A DNA stretch of 64,000 bases from Candidatus Nitrososphaera gargensis Ga9.2. GTDB taxonomy: Archaea; Thermoproteota; Nitrososphaeria; Nitrososphaerales; Nitrososphaeraceae. The notes beneath the pieces are model-generated. The model was not told the DNA's origin. It ran no database searches and worked only from the letters and a program-made list of their open reading frames with translations. Within the stretch, counting starts at the first letter, position 1. Each line of letters begins with the position of its first letter. Made by a program: the position numbers and the translations under genes. Shown piece by piece: positions 16,271 to 25,741 of this stretch. The DNA lies in the NCBI RefSeq assembly GCF_000303155.1, contig NC_018719.1:620001-684000 (forward strand), given 5' to 3'.

Positions 16271-18448
16271 ATGAAGCAACATCTAAGACTAGCAAGTATT
16301 GCATTGGCAGCCATTCTAGTGATGGCAACAGCAGCAGCCACTACATCTGTTGCAACAGGATCTCTTGAAAAAAGAGCACAGGCACAGCATGCAGACAATG
16401 AGGAAGGAATCAGCAGTACTACTGCACTAGTCAGATTCGTAACTAATGTAGAATTTGTCAGAGGACATCTTGAAAAGGCTATAGAGAACAAGCAAGCTGG
16501 CAGTACCGAACTAGCTGTAGCTCATGCAGGACACCCAATTGAAGAAGTGTATACACTGATCCATCAGGATATATCTGTCAAAGATAGTCAGTTAGCCTCT
16601 AACTTAAAGTCAAAATTAGAAGCATTACCAAACACTGTTTCTTCAGATTCTATTTCAACCTTTACACAAAAAGTGACAGAGATTAATGGATTGCTTGACC
16701 AAGCTGTACAAAAAGTAGCAGCAGGTAGCGAAGCACAAGAGGAAGCCAACTTTACTATTGAGATAATAACGGGTCTATTAGAAACAGCAAACATAGAATA
16801 TGAAGAGGCGGTAGCAAACGGACAAATCATCGAAATGATCGAATACCAAGATGCCTCTGCCTTTATCAACAGAGCAAATGTATTATTCAAAACCATCCAG
16901 ACAGGGATAGACGATCATGAAGCTGAGGAAATTGTTGAATTTATGGATGAATTGAACTTCCGCGTAGCCTCAAAGACAGACCCCTCGCAGGTAGAGACAG
17001 TCATCCAAGGAATAATACGTGAGCTTGAAGAAGCATCATCTGCTGCAAACGAGCATGCAGAGTTTGTCGCTAACTTGGAATTCATCAAAGGACACTTGGC
17101 TCAGGCAGTAGCCAACAAGCAAGCTGGCAGTACCGAACTAGCTGTAGCTCATGCAGGACACCCAATTGAAGAAGTTTATGCTCTAATTGAGCCAGAAATT
17201 TCAGAACACAATTCTTCACTTAATACAAAGCTTAAAGAAGCATTGACAAACCTTGCAAACCAAATCCATTCCCTTTCTACCTCTGCTGTTCAGACAATGG
17301 TGACAGAAATTAATGGCATGCTAGACGAGGCCGGGACATCGGTGGTAAGCGAAGCTGAGAGAAATGACCCAAAGTTCAATGCAATGGTAATCCTATTGCT
17401 TCTAGCAACTGCGCAAGTTGAATATGAAGAAGCTGTTGAAAATGGCGAGATTGTAGAGATGATTGAATATCAGGACTCTACGGCATTTATTGCGAGATCC
17501 CAGATCATTTCAGATTCCATAAAGAGTAAGATCCCGGCCCACAAAGCAGAAGAAATACAAGAGTTTTACGCGGAGCTCAACAGCCTTACAAAGTCGAACG
17601 CCAGTTTTGAGCAAGTAAAGACGGTCTTTGGAGGCATAATACACGAATATGAGGAAATATTTGGATTGGAAGCGATGGAAGAAGAGGAGCCAGGTGAACA
17701 TGAAAACAGTTCAACAACAACTACTAAATCACTTGGATACATCGAAAACATCAGAAAGATACTGACTAAGCTATCAGAAGCCTACAGGGCAGGCAATTAT
17801 GCCGAAGCAGACAGGCTTGCTGTTGATGCGTATCTTAACAACTTTGAGTTTGTAGAGGGGGATCTTGAAAAAAGCGGCAACAGAGCTCTAATGCTCGAGA
17901 TAGAGCAGTTGATGAGAATTGAACTAAGGGAGATGATAAAGGGTAAAGCATCTGTCGGAGAAATAGACGCACATATCGCCAAGATCAATTCCAAGCTTGA
18001 TCAGGCGGTTAATGCGCTATCTCCAGATACTATTGCCAAAACGACAGCAACAAGAGGATATCATATCGTCAGGACAACAATTACACAACAATCAGAACCT
18101 CATGATGCAGAAGGTCACTCCGCGCACCAAGTTGTATACATGGTGTATCCAACGGAAGGTATGATATACGAGGGATCAATCACATTCACATCAACCAGAA
18201 GTGTAGACGTCTTTGTCTACCATGATGTTACATGGGCAGAAGCAGAAGACACTGCCGGCCTGAACATACACAAGGTCAACGGAAGGCTCTACGCGGTCAC
18301 CACCTTGTTGAAAAATGCAAGCTCTGGAACAGTACAATTTGCTGGTGCAGGTATACTAGCGCACGTCCACTCTGAGACTGAGGGCGAGGGAGAGTACAAT
18401 TTGGTTGCAAGCATGGAAGTATATGGGAGGTTGTTGAGTAAACAGTAA
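16271..18448 (+). CDS. Secreted helical repeat protein, FTR1-ectodomain-like (725 aa)
   Basis: Signal peptide (LASIALAAILVMATAAATTS). Two ~220-residue helical repeats follow, each with a GHL-A motif, AHAGHPIEEVY and a Glu-rich EYEEAVANGQIIEMIEYQDA helix. A third helical part (about 480-590) has AEADRLAVDAYLNNFEFVEG and ELREMI, which resembles the extracellular helical region of FTR1-type iron permeases. The C-terminal ~130 residues form a beta domain with several His (SHPHD-like loops, VYHDVTWAEAED, AHVHSE). His and acidic clusters fit metal binding. No permease segments are present. With the two downstream paralogues it forms a cluster; the paralogue at 18961 has an iron-box-like promoter, so an iron-scavenging role is inferred. 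Confidence 0.7.
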   Translation: MKQHLRLASIALAAILVMATAAATTSVATGSLEKRAQAQHADNEEGISSTTALVRFVTNVEFVRGHLEKAIENKQAGSTELAVAHAGHPIEEVYTLIHQDISVKDSQLASNLKSKLEALPNTVSSDSISTFTQKVTEINGLLDQAVQKVAAGSEAQEEANFTIEIITGLLETANIEYEEAVANGQIIEMIEYQDASAFINRANVLFKTIQTGIDDHEAEEIVEFMDELNFRVASKTDPSQVETVIQGIIRELEEASSAANEHAEFVANLEFIKGHLAQAVANKQAGSTELAVAHAGHPIEEVYALIEPEISEHNSSLNTKLKEALTNLANQIHSLSTSAVQTMVTEINGMLDEAGTSVVSEAERNDPKFNAMVILLLLATAQVEYEEAVENGEIVEMIEYQDSTAFIARSQIISDSIKSKIPAHKAEEIQEFYAELNSLTKSNASFEQVKTVFGGIIHEYEEIFGLEAMEEEEPGEHENSSTTTTKSLGYIENIRKILTKLSEAYRAGNYAEADRLAVDAYLNNFEFVEGDLEKSGNRALMLEIEQLMRIELREMIKGKASVGEIDAHIAKINSKLDQAVNALSPDTIAKTTATRGYHIVRTTITQQSEPHDAEGHSAHQVVYMVYPTEGMIYEGSITFTSTRSVDVFVYHDVTWAEAEDTAGLNIHKVNGRLYAVTTLLKNASSGTVQFAGAGILAHVHSETEGEGEYNLVASMEVYGRLLSKQ
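16487..16548 (+). repeat. 62-bp intragenic direct repeat, copy 1
   Basis: Identical to 17114-17175. It encodes NKQAGSTELAVAHAGHPIEE in each of the two helical repeats of the 725-residue protein. Identity at all synonymous sites implies recent duplication or conversion. Confidence 0.9.
17114..17175 (+). repeat. 62-bp intragenic direct repeat, copy 2
   Basis: Second copy of 16487-16548, in the second helical repeat of the same gene. Confidence 0.9.
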
Positions 18449-18931
18449 AAGTGGGTTAAAGGAAGAACGGCGACCTTTTTCTTTTTTATTTTCCTTAATT
18501 TGTAAGTAATAATATATTATTATTTTGCTAGTCGTGAGCAAAAAATGAGTCAAGGTCCAGTAAGACTATGAAATAGATAGCGGCTTCATCACAATACTGA
18601 TAACAACTCCGTTTTAGGGATCACATTGGCTAGTATTTTTTGAAAATTTTTTTGTGATATTCTTTTCACTTCTCAAAATTACCAGAACTGTGATATAAGA
18701 TATTCTCTTTGCTCCCGAGAATCAAAGTTGTTTTTATGCTAGGAAGCAAAAGGAATATCCTCATCTTTTAATGCCTGCAGAGTTCAAGAATCATAATCTA
18801 CAATGAGATTTGACCCTCTGTTCACATACACAGCTTATGTCGGTTAGTTATTGATGTTGTATAGATTTTTTGCACAAATAAGACAGCTGTGAATCTTTTA
18901 CTGTTCCTATTTTTCGCAACCATTAAAAGCA
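18449..18931. other. Gene-free stretch with a T-rich terminator
   Basis: A T-rich run (CCTTTTTCTTTTTTATTTTCC) about 25-45 nt after the stop at 18448 is a probable terminator. The rest is AT-rich and shows no reading frame or RNA gene that I can support. Confidence 0.5.
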
Positions 18932-18960
18932 TAGGCTAGCCTAATTAGGCGAACCTAATT
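18932..18960 (+). promoter_or_regulatory. Double DtxR/IdeR-like iron box at the start codon
   Basis: Two overlapping palindromes: TAGGCTAGCCTA (18932-18943, perfect) and AATTAGG-CGAA-CCTAATT (18943-18960, 7-bp arms). Both resemble the DtxR-family consensus built on TTAGG...CCTAA. The second abuts the ATG at 18961, so bound repressor would cover the transcription start of a leaderless message. This predicts derepression in low iron or manganese. Confidence 0.65.
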
Positions 18961-20199
18961 ATGAAGCGTAATGAAAAATTGAATTACAAATACCGGCGTT
19001 CCATCATCGTAGTTGGAGCTGCTGCAGCAGTTTTTCTTGCGTTGTCTTGGGGGACATATCCTCACTCGTTTGCAGCACAACACCTACAGTCAGAAAACAA
19101 TCTGCCACCCAATGATGAAAATAAAACCACAATGTCTTCTATTACTACTACTGCTACTACCACTGCCGACGGCACTACTGGCGTTGCAAATGCAACGGCT
19201 GCTGATATGCCAAACGCTACGTTTGTAGAATTTGTATCAAACATAGAGCAAATAAGAGGTCACCTTGATCAAGCAGTTGCAAATAAAGAATCAGGAAACG
19301 ACACCTTGACGCAAGCGCACACGCTGCATCCAATCGGAGAAGTATATTCAAGTATTGAGGTCTTGCTAGCAAATCAAAATAGCACATTGAACCAGACCCT
19401 CTCTGAAGCACTTAAGGATCTTTCATCCAATGTTGCAACTACCTCAGTCCAGCAATTTGAGAATCAGACACGTGCAATCGATATGATACTGAACCAGACT
19501 GTACAGGCGGTAATACCTACTTTTGAATTGAATAACACAGCATTTAATGCAAGTGTAGTGGCGCGCCTGCTCGATATTGCAGGGCATGAATACGAGGAGG
19601 CCGTTGCAAACGGAATGATAAAAGAAATCGTAGAATATCAAGACGCGCAGGCATTCATCCATAGGGCAGAGGCCATATTCAATTCTACATCGGACACCAT
19701 AGATGAAGCAATGGCACATGAAGTACAGGAAGTGAACGAATTCTTTGCAGTGTTGAACAGCACAGTTGACAGCAAAGGCGACCCACAAACTGTTGAAACT
19801 ACTATAAATGGCATCATACATGAGCTGGAAGAAATAACTGGTTTTTCATCGAGTCAGCTGCTGGGAGGAGAAGAAGCTGGCACAACAGCGGAAGAACAGG
19901 ACCCTATCGCAATAATAAACAACATAAAGTCTCTGCTTGATAAATTGCTATCGGCATACCAGTCACAGAACTACGATGAAGCAGAGAGCATAGCTATAGA
20001 GGCATACTTGGAGAATTATGAGCATATTGAAGCGCCTATTGCAGAGCATGATGAGCAGTTAATGTTACAAACAGAAACAATGCTAAGGGAAGAGCTCAGG
20101 CAGATGATAGAGGATAAGGCTCCAGTGGATCAGATACAACAGCATATTGCAAATATAGAGGCCAATTTGGATAAAGCTGCCAGCTTGCTGCAGCAATAA
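18961..20199 (+). CDS. Secreted helical protein, FTR1-ectodomain-like, iron-box controlled
   Basis: 412 residues. A signal segment (SIIVVGAAAAVFLALSWGTY) and a Thr-rich linker precede one helical repeat: EFVSNIEQIRGHLDQAVANK, AHTLHPIGEVYSSIEVL, HEYEEAVANGMIKEIVEYQD. The C-terminal helical part is AESIAIEAYLENYEHIEAPI and EELRQMIEDKAPVDQIQQH, resembling the FTR1 extracellular region. It matches the protein at 16271 but has one repeat and no beta domain. ATG 18961 follows directly on the iron box. It is 24 bp upstream of the next paralogue and likely in an operon with it. Metal capture at the cell surface is inferred. Confidence 0.75.
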   Translation: MKRNEKLNYKYRRSIIVVGAAAAVFLALSWGTYPHSFAAQHLQSENNLPPNDENKTTMSSITTTATTTADGTTGVANATAADMPNATFVEFVSNIEQIRGHLDQAVANKESGNDTLTQAHTLHPIGEVYSSIEVLLANQNSTLNQTLSEALKDLSSNVATTSVQQFENQTRAIDMILNQTVQAVIPTFELNNTAFNASVVARLLDIAGHEYEEAVANGMIKEIVEYQDAQAFIHRAEAIFNSTSDTIDEAMAHEVQEVNEFFAVLNSTVDSKGDPQTVETTINGIIHELEEITGFSSSQLLGGEEAGTTAEEQDPIAIINNIKSLLDKLLSAYQSQNYDEAESIAIEAYLENYEHIEAPIAEHDEQLMLQTETMLREELRQMIEDKAPVDQIQQHIANIEANLDKAASLLQQ

Positions 20200-20223
20200 T
20201 CCTGGGGGAAATGGAAAGATCGG

Positions 20224-21339
20224 ATGAATGCCTGCAGCAGAACCATATTTTTTATGTCCATGGCGACAGTTCTGCTAGGCACAGCTGTGGTACTACATCT
20301 GATCAATCATGAAGTCTTTCATCATAATGCCGCCTACGCACAAGACACTACTACAGTCCTAGCTGATACAGAAGCATTAATCGTCATAGTCAACATCGAG
20401 AGAATCCGCACGCAACTCGAGCTCACAGAAAAAAGCCTCAACACAGATGATTTGGAAATGGCATTTGCTCATGCATTCATCCCGCACACTACAACATTTC
20501 CTGCGATCAAAAGTCAGCTTAGGGCCATTGACGAGCAGCCAGCCACGCAGCTTGAAGCAATGCTGACAGACCTTCCAATCAAGATTAGGACTGCGGGGAA
20601 AGATTCTGAAGGTGAGGCTAGGGATGACATAAAGCAGATTCAGACTCTGCTAGATAAAATCTCTCAAAAGGCTATAGGGTCCCAACTGATGTCAGACAAG
20701 GGAATGGTATCCAAGACAGTCGTGTTTCTTTTGCGTGACGCTGCTCAATCATACCAAGTATCCAATGCCGCCGCAGGAGGCCAAGAGCAATTTAGCCAAG
20801 TTGATTATGAAAATGCGATTAGCATTACAGCAAGAGCAGAGAGTACTTATCAGATAATTGCACCGGAGATTGACAAAAGGCGTAGAGGCGAGATTGATTC
20901 TTTCATTGCCGAGCTTTTGACCGCTTTTGATCAAAAAAGTGATATAATGAATCAATATCGCGTTTGGTTACTGCGATAGAACGAGACTTGGCTGAAGAGA
21001 TCTCTCTAAGCTCGGGCAGCACAAGCGCGACTGAACACCAGCAGTACTTTGCGACTGTACGAGAGCTACTATCAAAAGTGGTCGCTGGAGTGAAAAATGG
21101 CAATTATGAGCAGGCAGACCAGTATGCGATAACTGCTTACCTTGACAACTACGAATATCTGGAGGTCCCGATCGAAGAGCATTACCCTGAGCTAATGCTT
21201 GATATCGAAATGGAGATGAGGGAGGAGCTTAGGGCAAAAATACAGGAAGAAGAGTCGCCAGAGGCTTGTAGAGCAAGCAAGGAAATCACGTGCGGATTTA
21301 GTCAATGATCGGCGGCCGCATGATGAGGGCGAAAGATAG
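20224..21339 (+). pseudogene. Third FTR1-ectodomain-like paralogue, frameshifted
   Basis: Signal segment (MSMATVLLGTAVVLHLI), then IVIVNIERIRTQLELTEKSL, MAFAHAFIPHTTTFPAIKSQ and the acidic helix region, open to 20979. The frame then shifts by one base near 20960 and the C-terminal helical part continues as LVTAIERDLAEEI, YEQADQYAITAYLDNYEYLE and EEHYPELMLDIEMEMREEL. A second shift near 21263 is needed to reach RLVEQARKSRADLVND and the stop at 21337-21339. Two lesions suggest loss of function, though each could be a sequencing indel. The motif GHPI is replaced by AFIPH, so it diverged before it broke. Confidence 0.7.
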
Positions 21340-21537
21340 GTATTATTGTAGCAGCGCTATACTCGCGTGTATGTAGAGGCGCATATTATCATAACACATA
21401 CCACCCACCCATCTAGTATGTGCTGAAAATGGTAGAATGAGCTGGATCCATAATGCCGCTTATAATACATGCTTCAGGCTGCACGTGCCCTTACATTCCA
21501 CATAGGATATAGTTAACTAACATTCAAAAATTGGTAT

Positions 21538-21752
21538 TTGAGAACATTCATCCCAACGGGCTATGAGCTTCGCATTTTGGTTGATCTTGGGATCGCCCTT
21601 GCAGCCGGCTTTGCCATAAGTGCGAAATGTGAGTCTAGAGGAAAGCCTGCCGGTATTGGCACGCACTATCTTGTGATTGGTGGAGCTGCTATCTTTTGCA
21701 TTTCTTTCATCTCCAGTTGATCCAAACTCTGCGTCAAGAGAGTGGTGATGAT
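21538..21752 (+). pseudogene. MgtC/SapB-like membrane protein fragment
   Basis: LVDLGIALAAGFAISAKCES, RGKPAGIGTHYLVIGGAAIF and, after a one-base shift, VDPNSASRE match the first helices of the MgtC/SapB family (typical LLGLALG.LIG.ERE..GK.AGLRTH.LV..GAALFT). No start codon, no further transmembrane helices: a relic. Confidence 0.55.
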
Positions 21753-22307
21753 ACAAGTGATGAGCCCCGGCTTTCGGGCTTGAATGGACATAACCCGTTC
21801 TTCCCTTTTGCTGGCAACTTTGAGGGGTCACACACGGTTGTTGCATGTTGCTCGTTCATCTTATATTTTCAATAATATTATAGCTTAAAGAGACTGTAGA
21901 GACCCTTCTTACGAATTCTAGGTATGGAAGGACGATAAGTTCCCGCCTACCAAGTTTTTATTGTAAAAATAATGGAAGCGCCCTTTGGTTATTTCAAACG
22001 ATTCTCTCTTCCTCCCTCACGATCATGGGTCTGTTATGTGTGGTGGTAGTTGATCGCAGACGTGACAGGACCACGAATGATGATATATGCACACACATGC
22101 GCGCACATAAGTGCAGATGCATATATGTATTGGGGGTAACAAGAAAACCAAGAGAGTGGGGAGAAGTGATATCAAAATATCTGATTAATCAAGAAAAGTC
22201 TCTGGAGCTCCTTGCATTTTACCCACTGAAATGAATCGGTGAGCTAGAATTTCGTACCATTCCGGTTTTTAATTATGATACGCAGCAATGCATTCACATC
22301 AATCACC
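21753..22307. other. Gene-poor stretch, possible IS605-type right end
   Basis: Around 21765-21785 the minus strand reads CAAGCCCGAAAGCCGGGGCT, a short hairpin like tnpB right ends and like the start of the element at 12102. No intact reading frame is credible here. Purine/pyrimidine-alternating CACACACATGCGCGCACA occurs near 22090. Confidence 0.35.
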
Positions 22308-22451
22308 ATGCTTAGCTGCCCTCAATGCCAAAGCCTCTTGGAGAAACATCGTAGGAAGGTAACATTTGCAGAGGTTGAAGGATGGCGATGTACAGTTTGC
22401 CGAGCTTTTTACAAGACCAAGGAGCTTTTAGAATTGATTTTTACCGTCTGA
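22308..22451 (+). CDS. Small zinc-ribbon protein (47 aa)
   Basis: MLSCPQCQSLLEKHRRKV, then EGWRCTVCRAFYKTKELLEL: a single zinc ribbon with two CxxC pairs (CPQC, CTVC). ATG 22308 lies about 40 nt after TTTTTAATTAT, and an in-frame ATG at 22275 gives a longer form. Similar stand-alone ribbons are common in archaea. The function is not known. Confidence 0.55.
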   Translation: MLSCPQCQSLLEKHRRKVTFAEVEGWRCTVCRAFYKTKELLELIFTV

Positions 22452-22552
22452 CTCTATGTGTATATGATGTTATTACTATAAAATAATACAGCAAGAGAGA
22501 GCCTTTGGAGCTTGAATTACGCAACAATCTGCTAAATATATCATAACGTAAA

Positions 22553-22620
22553 AGAATTAAACTGGTATTTTGTTGCATAACGAGAAGCAGTCAGACCGGG
22601 AGTAATAATATATGCAACAC
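22553..22620 (+). repeat. Intergenic repeat, copy 1
   Basis: AGAATTAA...TTTTGTTGCATAACG..., then AGAC, GGG and GTAATAATATATGC. The same block with about 80% identity occurs at 29197-29262. Both lie downstream of a minus-strand receiver gene. The TGTTGCATAAC core equals part of the terminal repeat of the IS5-like element at 53-54 kb. Confidence 0.55.
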
Positions 22621-22766
22621 GATTACCTTTCTTGAGGAAAGAGGAGCAAAACACTCGGCTAACGTTAAGAGCGAGTGCTTTTACTCAGTCAATCCCCATT
22701 ATTCAAAAATCACTTGCGATTTATCTTAGTTAAAGCTTCTAGATTTGATCTAATATTCCTTAAATC

Positions 22767-23126
22767 TCAAAGCTGCTTCACTATTAGAGAAACAAGCATA
22801 TGCATTGAAACTGGCTTTTCAAGCATGCCATTCACTTTGATTGAAGGCAATACTTTTTCGAATTCAGATATACTAAGCTCAAATGCAGACATTAGAAAAA
22901 TCTTGATCTCTGGATTTGCCGCTTTGACTTTTCTTGCCAATTCAAATCCATTCATGCCGGGCATTCTCATATCAGATAATAGCGCAGTGTATTCTGTTAG
23001 ATTTTGTTCAAAGTGCTGAAATGCCAAAACAGGGTCGGTAAATGCCTTGACAAACCATCCGCATTTTTACAGATAAGCTTTGAAAATAATGACAATATCC
23101 AGCTCGTCGTCAACACAAGAATTGGT
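22767..23126 (-). pseudogene. Response-regulator receiver, broken
   Basis: The open C-terminal part gives YTALLSDMRMPGMNGFELAR, with the phosphoacceptor Asp, IKIFLMSAFELSISEFEKVL and a final EKPVSMHML with the conserved Lys. Upstream in the same direction the N-terminal VDDELDIVIIFKAYL is followed by an in-frame TAA and KCGWFVKAFTDPVL; a further shift separates it from the first strand. A full receiver can be rebuilt, so this is a recently inactivated single-domain regulator next to a MEDS gene. Confidence 0.75.
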
Positions 23127-23140
23127 TTGATTTGCCAGTC

Positions 23141-23722
23141 TTATCTCGCCAATGCCGTAATGGTTAGGCTGTGTTGGCGCGAAATCCGCTCCTTATGGCT
23201 ATGCTTGTTTAACACTGAATTTGGATGCGGGCAGATAACTGTGATCTTTTGATTATTCTTTTGCCATTCAAGGTGAGTTTCTTGCCACCATCTCTCAACA
23301 TATACACACTCGTCAAACTTTTCATTTCTTGATAAATTGTCGGCACAGTCAGCCACGACAATAACTTCGCCGCTTTTGCCGGCAGCGATTCTTTCATTTA
23401 CTATCTCTTCCAATAGAGCCTTGAAGTCCTTGAACGGTTCCAAGTCGCCATTTAATGCGCGCTCGTAAAAAGGTTTCAAACTCAAAATTAGCAGGTTGCC
23501 GTTGTTCACGTTATCATCATAACCCACAATTTTTGAGGATATTTTTGACATGAACATCTTGTCAGATGCATTGACAGAAGCATAGACGGCCAGCTGACCT
23601 TTTCTGATTCCTTCGTTAATGTAGTTTATCGCAACCTCATTACGCTCATCATCACTATCATATAACAATATGACATGTTCGCGGCAGGATGGATCAACTA
23701 AACTTGACATATCTGCCACCAA
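23141..23722 (-). CDS. MEDS domain sensory protein (DcmR-like)
   Basis: 193 residues: HVILLYDSDDERNEVAINYI, NEGIRKGQLAVYASVN, GNLLILSLKPFYERALNGDL and EVIVVADCADNLSRNEKFDE, the layout of the MEDS (methanogen/methylotroph DcmR sensory) domain, a P-loop-like alpha/beta fold found in archaeal signalling proteins. No output domain. It sits between two receiver remnants, which suggests a former local phosphorelay. Paralogues are at 31915 (intact) and 12382 (broken). Confidence 0.7.
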   Translation of the reverse strand: MVADMSSLVDPSCREHVILLYDSDDERNEVAINYINEGIRKGQLAVYASVNASDKMFMSKISSKIVGYDDNVNNGNLLILSLKPFYERALNGDLEPFKDFKALLEEIVNERIAAGKSGEVIVVADCADNLSRNEKFDECVYVERWWQETHLEWQKNNQKITVICPHPNSVLNKHSHKERISRQHSLTITALAR

Positions 23723-23776
23723 TAGACACTCTGTACAAACTTAAGAACTTTGCCCGATTAATTGCAGTTTTGTCAA

Positions 23777-24058
23777 TCATGTTTTATCCTCACGCTCAGC
23801 TATTGCTAATAATCTCTTAACAGTAGAACAGAGATCGACTATGCGTACTGGCTTTGTGATTAGCCCGTCCACCCTTATTGAGGGCAGGATTGTTTCAAAT
23901 TCTTTCAGATGCATCTCGAAAGCCGTCATAAAGCATATCTTGACTTTTCCATCCAATTTTCTTATCTCTTTACACAATTCAAACCCGTTCATTTTTGGCA
24001 TCCTGATGTCAGAGATGATCAAGTCATAGGTTATTGGGTTTGAGCTGAAATGTTCCAA
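23777..24058 (-). pseudogene. Receiver domain lacking its N-terminal third
   Basis: Open from an internal Met: YDLIISDIRMPKMNGFELCK with the phosphoacceptor Asp, VKICFMTAFEMHLKEFETIL, and VDGLITKPVRIVDLC with the conserved Lys. The first strand and acidic pair (VVDDE) are absent; upstream sequence is unrelated and runs into the kinase-like pseudogene at 24.1 kb. It cannot fold as a normal receiver. Confidence 0.65.
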
Positions 24059-24093
24059 AGCGCGTTAGGAGATCGACGAAGAAACGGACTATA

Positions 24094-25087
24094 AAGACAG
24101 ATACTGTATTGATAGTAAATCCTAATTCATGTAGTGGGCTGACAGGCAAGAACTGGGATCAGCTGTACAGCCAAATAAAAAAGGTGCTTGGCAAAAGCAG
24201 CATCAAAGTGGCCTTTAGCAAAAAGGCGGGTGATGGCACCAGTCTAGCAAGGGGCTATTTGAGAAAGGCTTTACAGAGATATATGCAATAGGAGGCGACG
24301 GAACAATTAATGAAGTTGCAAACGGCTTTTTTGAAGAGAATACGGGGATTCGGAACGGAGCAAGCAAGGCAGATGCCATACCTCGATTAAAGCCGATCAA
24401 TCCAAGCGCCAAGCTAGCCATTGTTCCCTGTGGCACAAGAAACGTGCTTGTTAAGTCGCTTGACATTCCGGCAGGGGTAGTAGAATGCTGTAAAAATATT
24501 GCTTCTGTAAACAAGTCCGTAAAGCTGGATGTAATTGGTGTGCGGGCTACCCGCAAGGAAGATGGTTCAACAACACCTATGCGAATAATGCTTAACGCGG
24601 CAGAAATGGGTGTTGCCGCTGAAATTATCGACAGGTCAAAAAGGTAAGAAATGTGGTAAAAAGCAGGCTTGCATCAACTGTTGCGGCGATAGTCTCTACG
24701 CTCCCTGCCTATGAAAGCAACTTGTGTACAATTTCACTGGACAACAACCCGCGCAAAACATTTGACACAAAAATGACAATGGCTATCGTTGCCAATGGCA
24801 AGTTTCTTGGAGGCGGCTTTGTGGCTGCTCCCGACGCAGATATGTCAGACGGTTTGCTCGACGTAGTAATTCTGAAAGACTCTGGAAGCCTGAAAATGCT
24901 TGACGAACTGATCAACCTCAAATCAGGCGACCATTTCGATGATGATAACATTATGTATGCTCAGGCAAGCACAGTATCAATAGAGTCAAAGGAAAGGGAT
25001 GTAACAGTCACTTTAGACAGCGAGCCAATAGGCGTTCTTCCAGCTGACTTTTACATCTTTCACAATGCTCTGAATGTAATCACTTGA
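24094..25087 (+). pseudogene. Diacylglycerol/sphingosine kinase-like lipid kinase, frameshifted
   Basis: Three consecutive frames give one protein: TVLIVNPNSCSGLTGKNWDQ, then the nucleotide loop KGFTEIYAIGGDGTINEVAN, KLAIVPCGTRNVLVKSL and MRIMLNAAEMGVAAEIIDRS, then SRLASTVAAIVSTLPAYESN, AIVANGKFLGGGFVAAPDAD, MSDGLLDVVIL and VTVTLDSEPIGVLPADF. These are the YegS/DAGK family blocks (GGDGT, GT.N, P.A...DG.LD). Frameshifts fall near 24270 and 24645. The intact family phosphorylates lipid or polyol head groups. The product here is dead unless both indels are sequencing errors. Confidence 0.8.
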
Positions 25088-25098
25088 TGATGGGTAAA

Positions 25099-25590
25099 TC
25101 AGACTTTTGTTCCGTGTCCTATCTTTACAATAAAACCACAGCTCATCTTTGGTTTGAATTTGCCGGTTATCAATAGACAGTCGCCAGAATACAAGTAATA
25201 TTTGCAGTCCTTGCATTGATAGCCTGGCGCTCCTTCATGGATAACATGACCTTCTTTGTATTTCAATTTCTTACCTGTTTGCTTTACATATATCCAGACG
25301 ATGTCTCCTGGCAGCATACCATCGCCTTTAGGGGAAAAGAACTTTGAGACGCCTTTTTCGTTGTTGATCTTACCTCTGACTATGTGGCATTTGCCTTCAT
25401 CGCCCAAGTTGAATTTGCATTTGACACATGATTTGCGCTCTCCTGTTCCATTTAGCACATAGTTTGCTTCATCTTTTGCAACCTTTTTCTTTTGAGAAAG
25501 CACTTGTAGAAAGGTAGTATCAGGCTGAGACATGTCAAGCTCATTCTGCGAACCTTTCGCCTTTGCATCAGCCGATTCTTTTGCTCCCAA
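25099..25590 (-). CDS. Cysteine-rich protein with twin CxxC modules
   Basis: 163 residues, no signal peptide. A low-complexity N terminus leads into two similar modules: SCVKCKFNLGDEGKCHIVRG near residue 53 and YQCKDCKYYLYSGDCLLITG near residue 124, the second followed by KMSCGF. Each has CxxC plus a spaced Cys before (V/I)xGK, fitting a metal or Fe-S site (HiPIP-like spacing). Between them, KGDGMLPGDIVWIYVKQTGK resembles a small beta-barrel. I do not recognise a named family. It is convergent with the lipid-kinase pseudogene. Confidence 0.6.
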   Translation of the reverse strand: MGAKESADAKAKGSQNELDMSQPDTTFLQVLSQKKKVAKDEANYVLNGTGERKSCVKCKFNLGDEGKCHIVRGKINNEKGVSKFFSPKGDGMLPGDIVWIYVKQTGKKLKYKEGHVIHEGAPGYQCKDCKYYLYSGDCLLITGKFKPKMSCGFIVKIGHGTKV

Positions 25591-25741
25591 CGGATAAGAT
25601 CTGAACTCATACTATTTTTAGCGACGCGTTATGTTTTTTGGAATAAAGATTGCTATTGTTTTTTTATGCTTTAAAGTTCTAATTTCTCTTTATATCAAAA
25701 GTTGCCTATTAACAGCAGATAAATCGTTGATAGGAAAAATT

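Noticed and set aside
21517-21846. 109-codon minus-strand frame
   Set aside because: Most of it is antisense to the MgtC-like fragment; only the hairpin-like part near 21768 may be an IS end.
22060-22110. Alternating CACACA/CGCGCA run as a functional site
   Set aside because: Too short and imperfect to assign any role.
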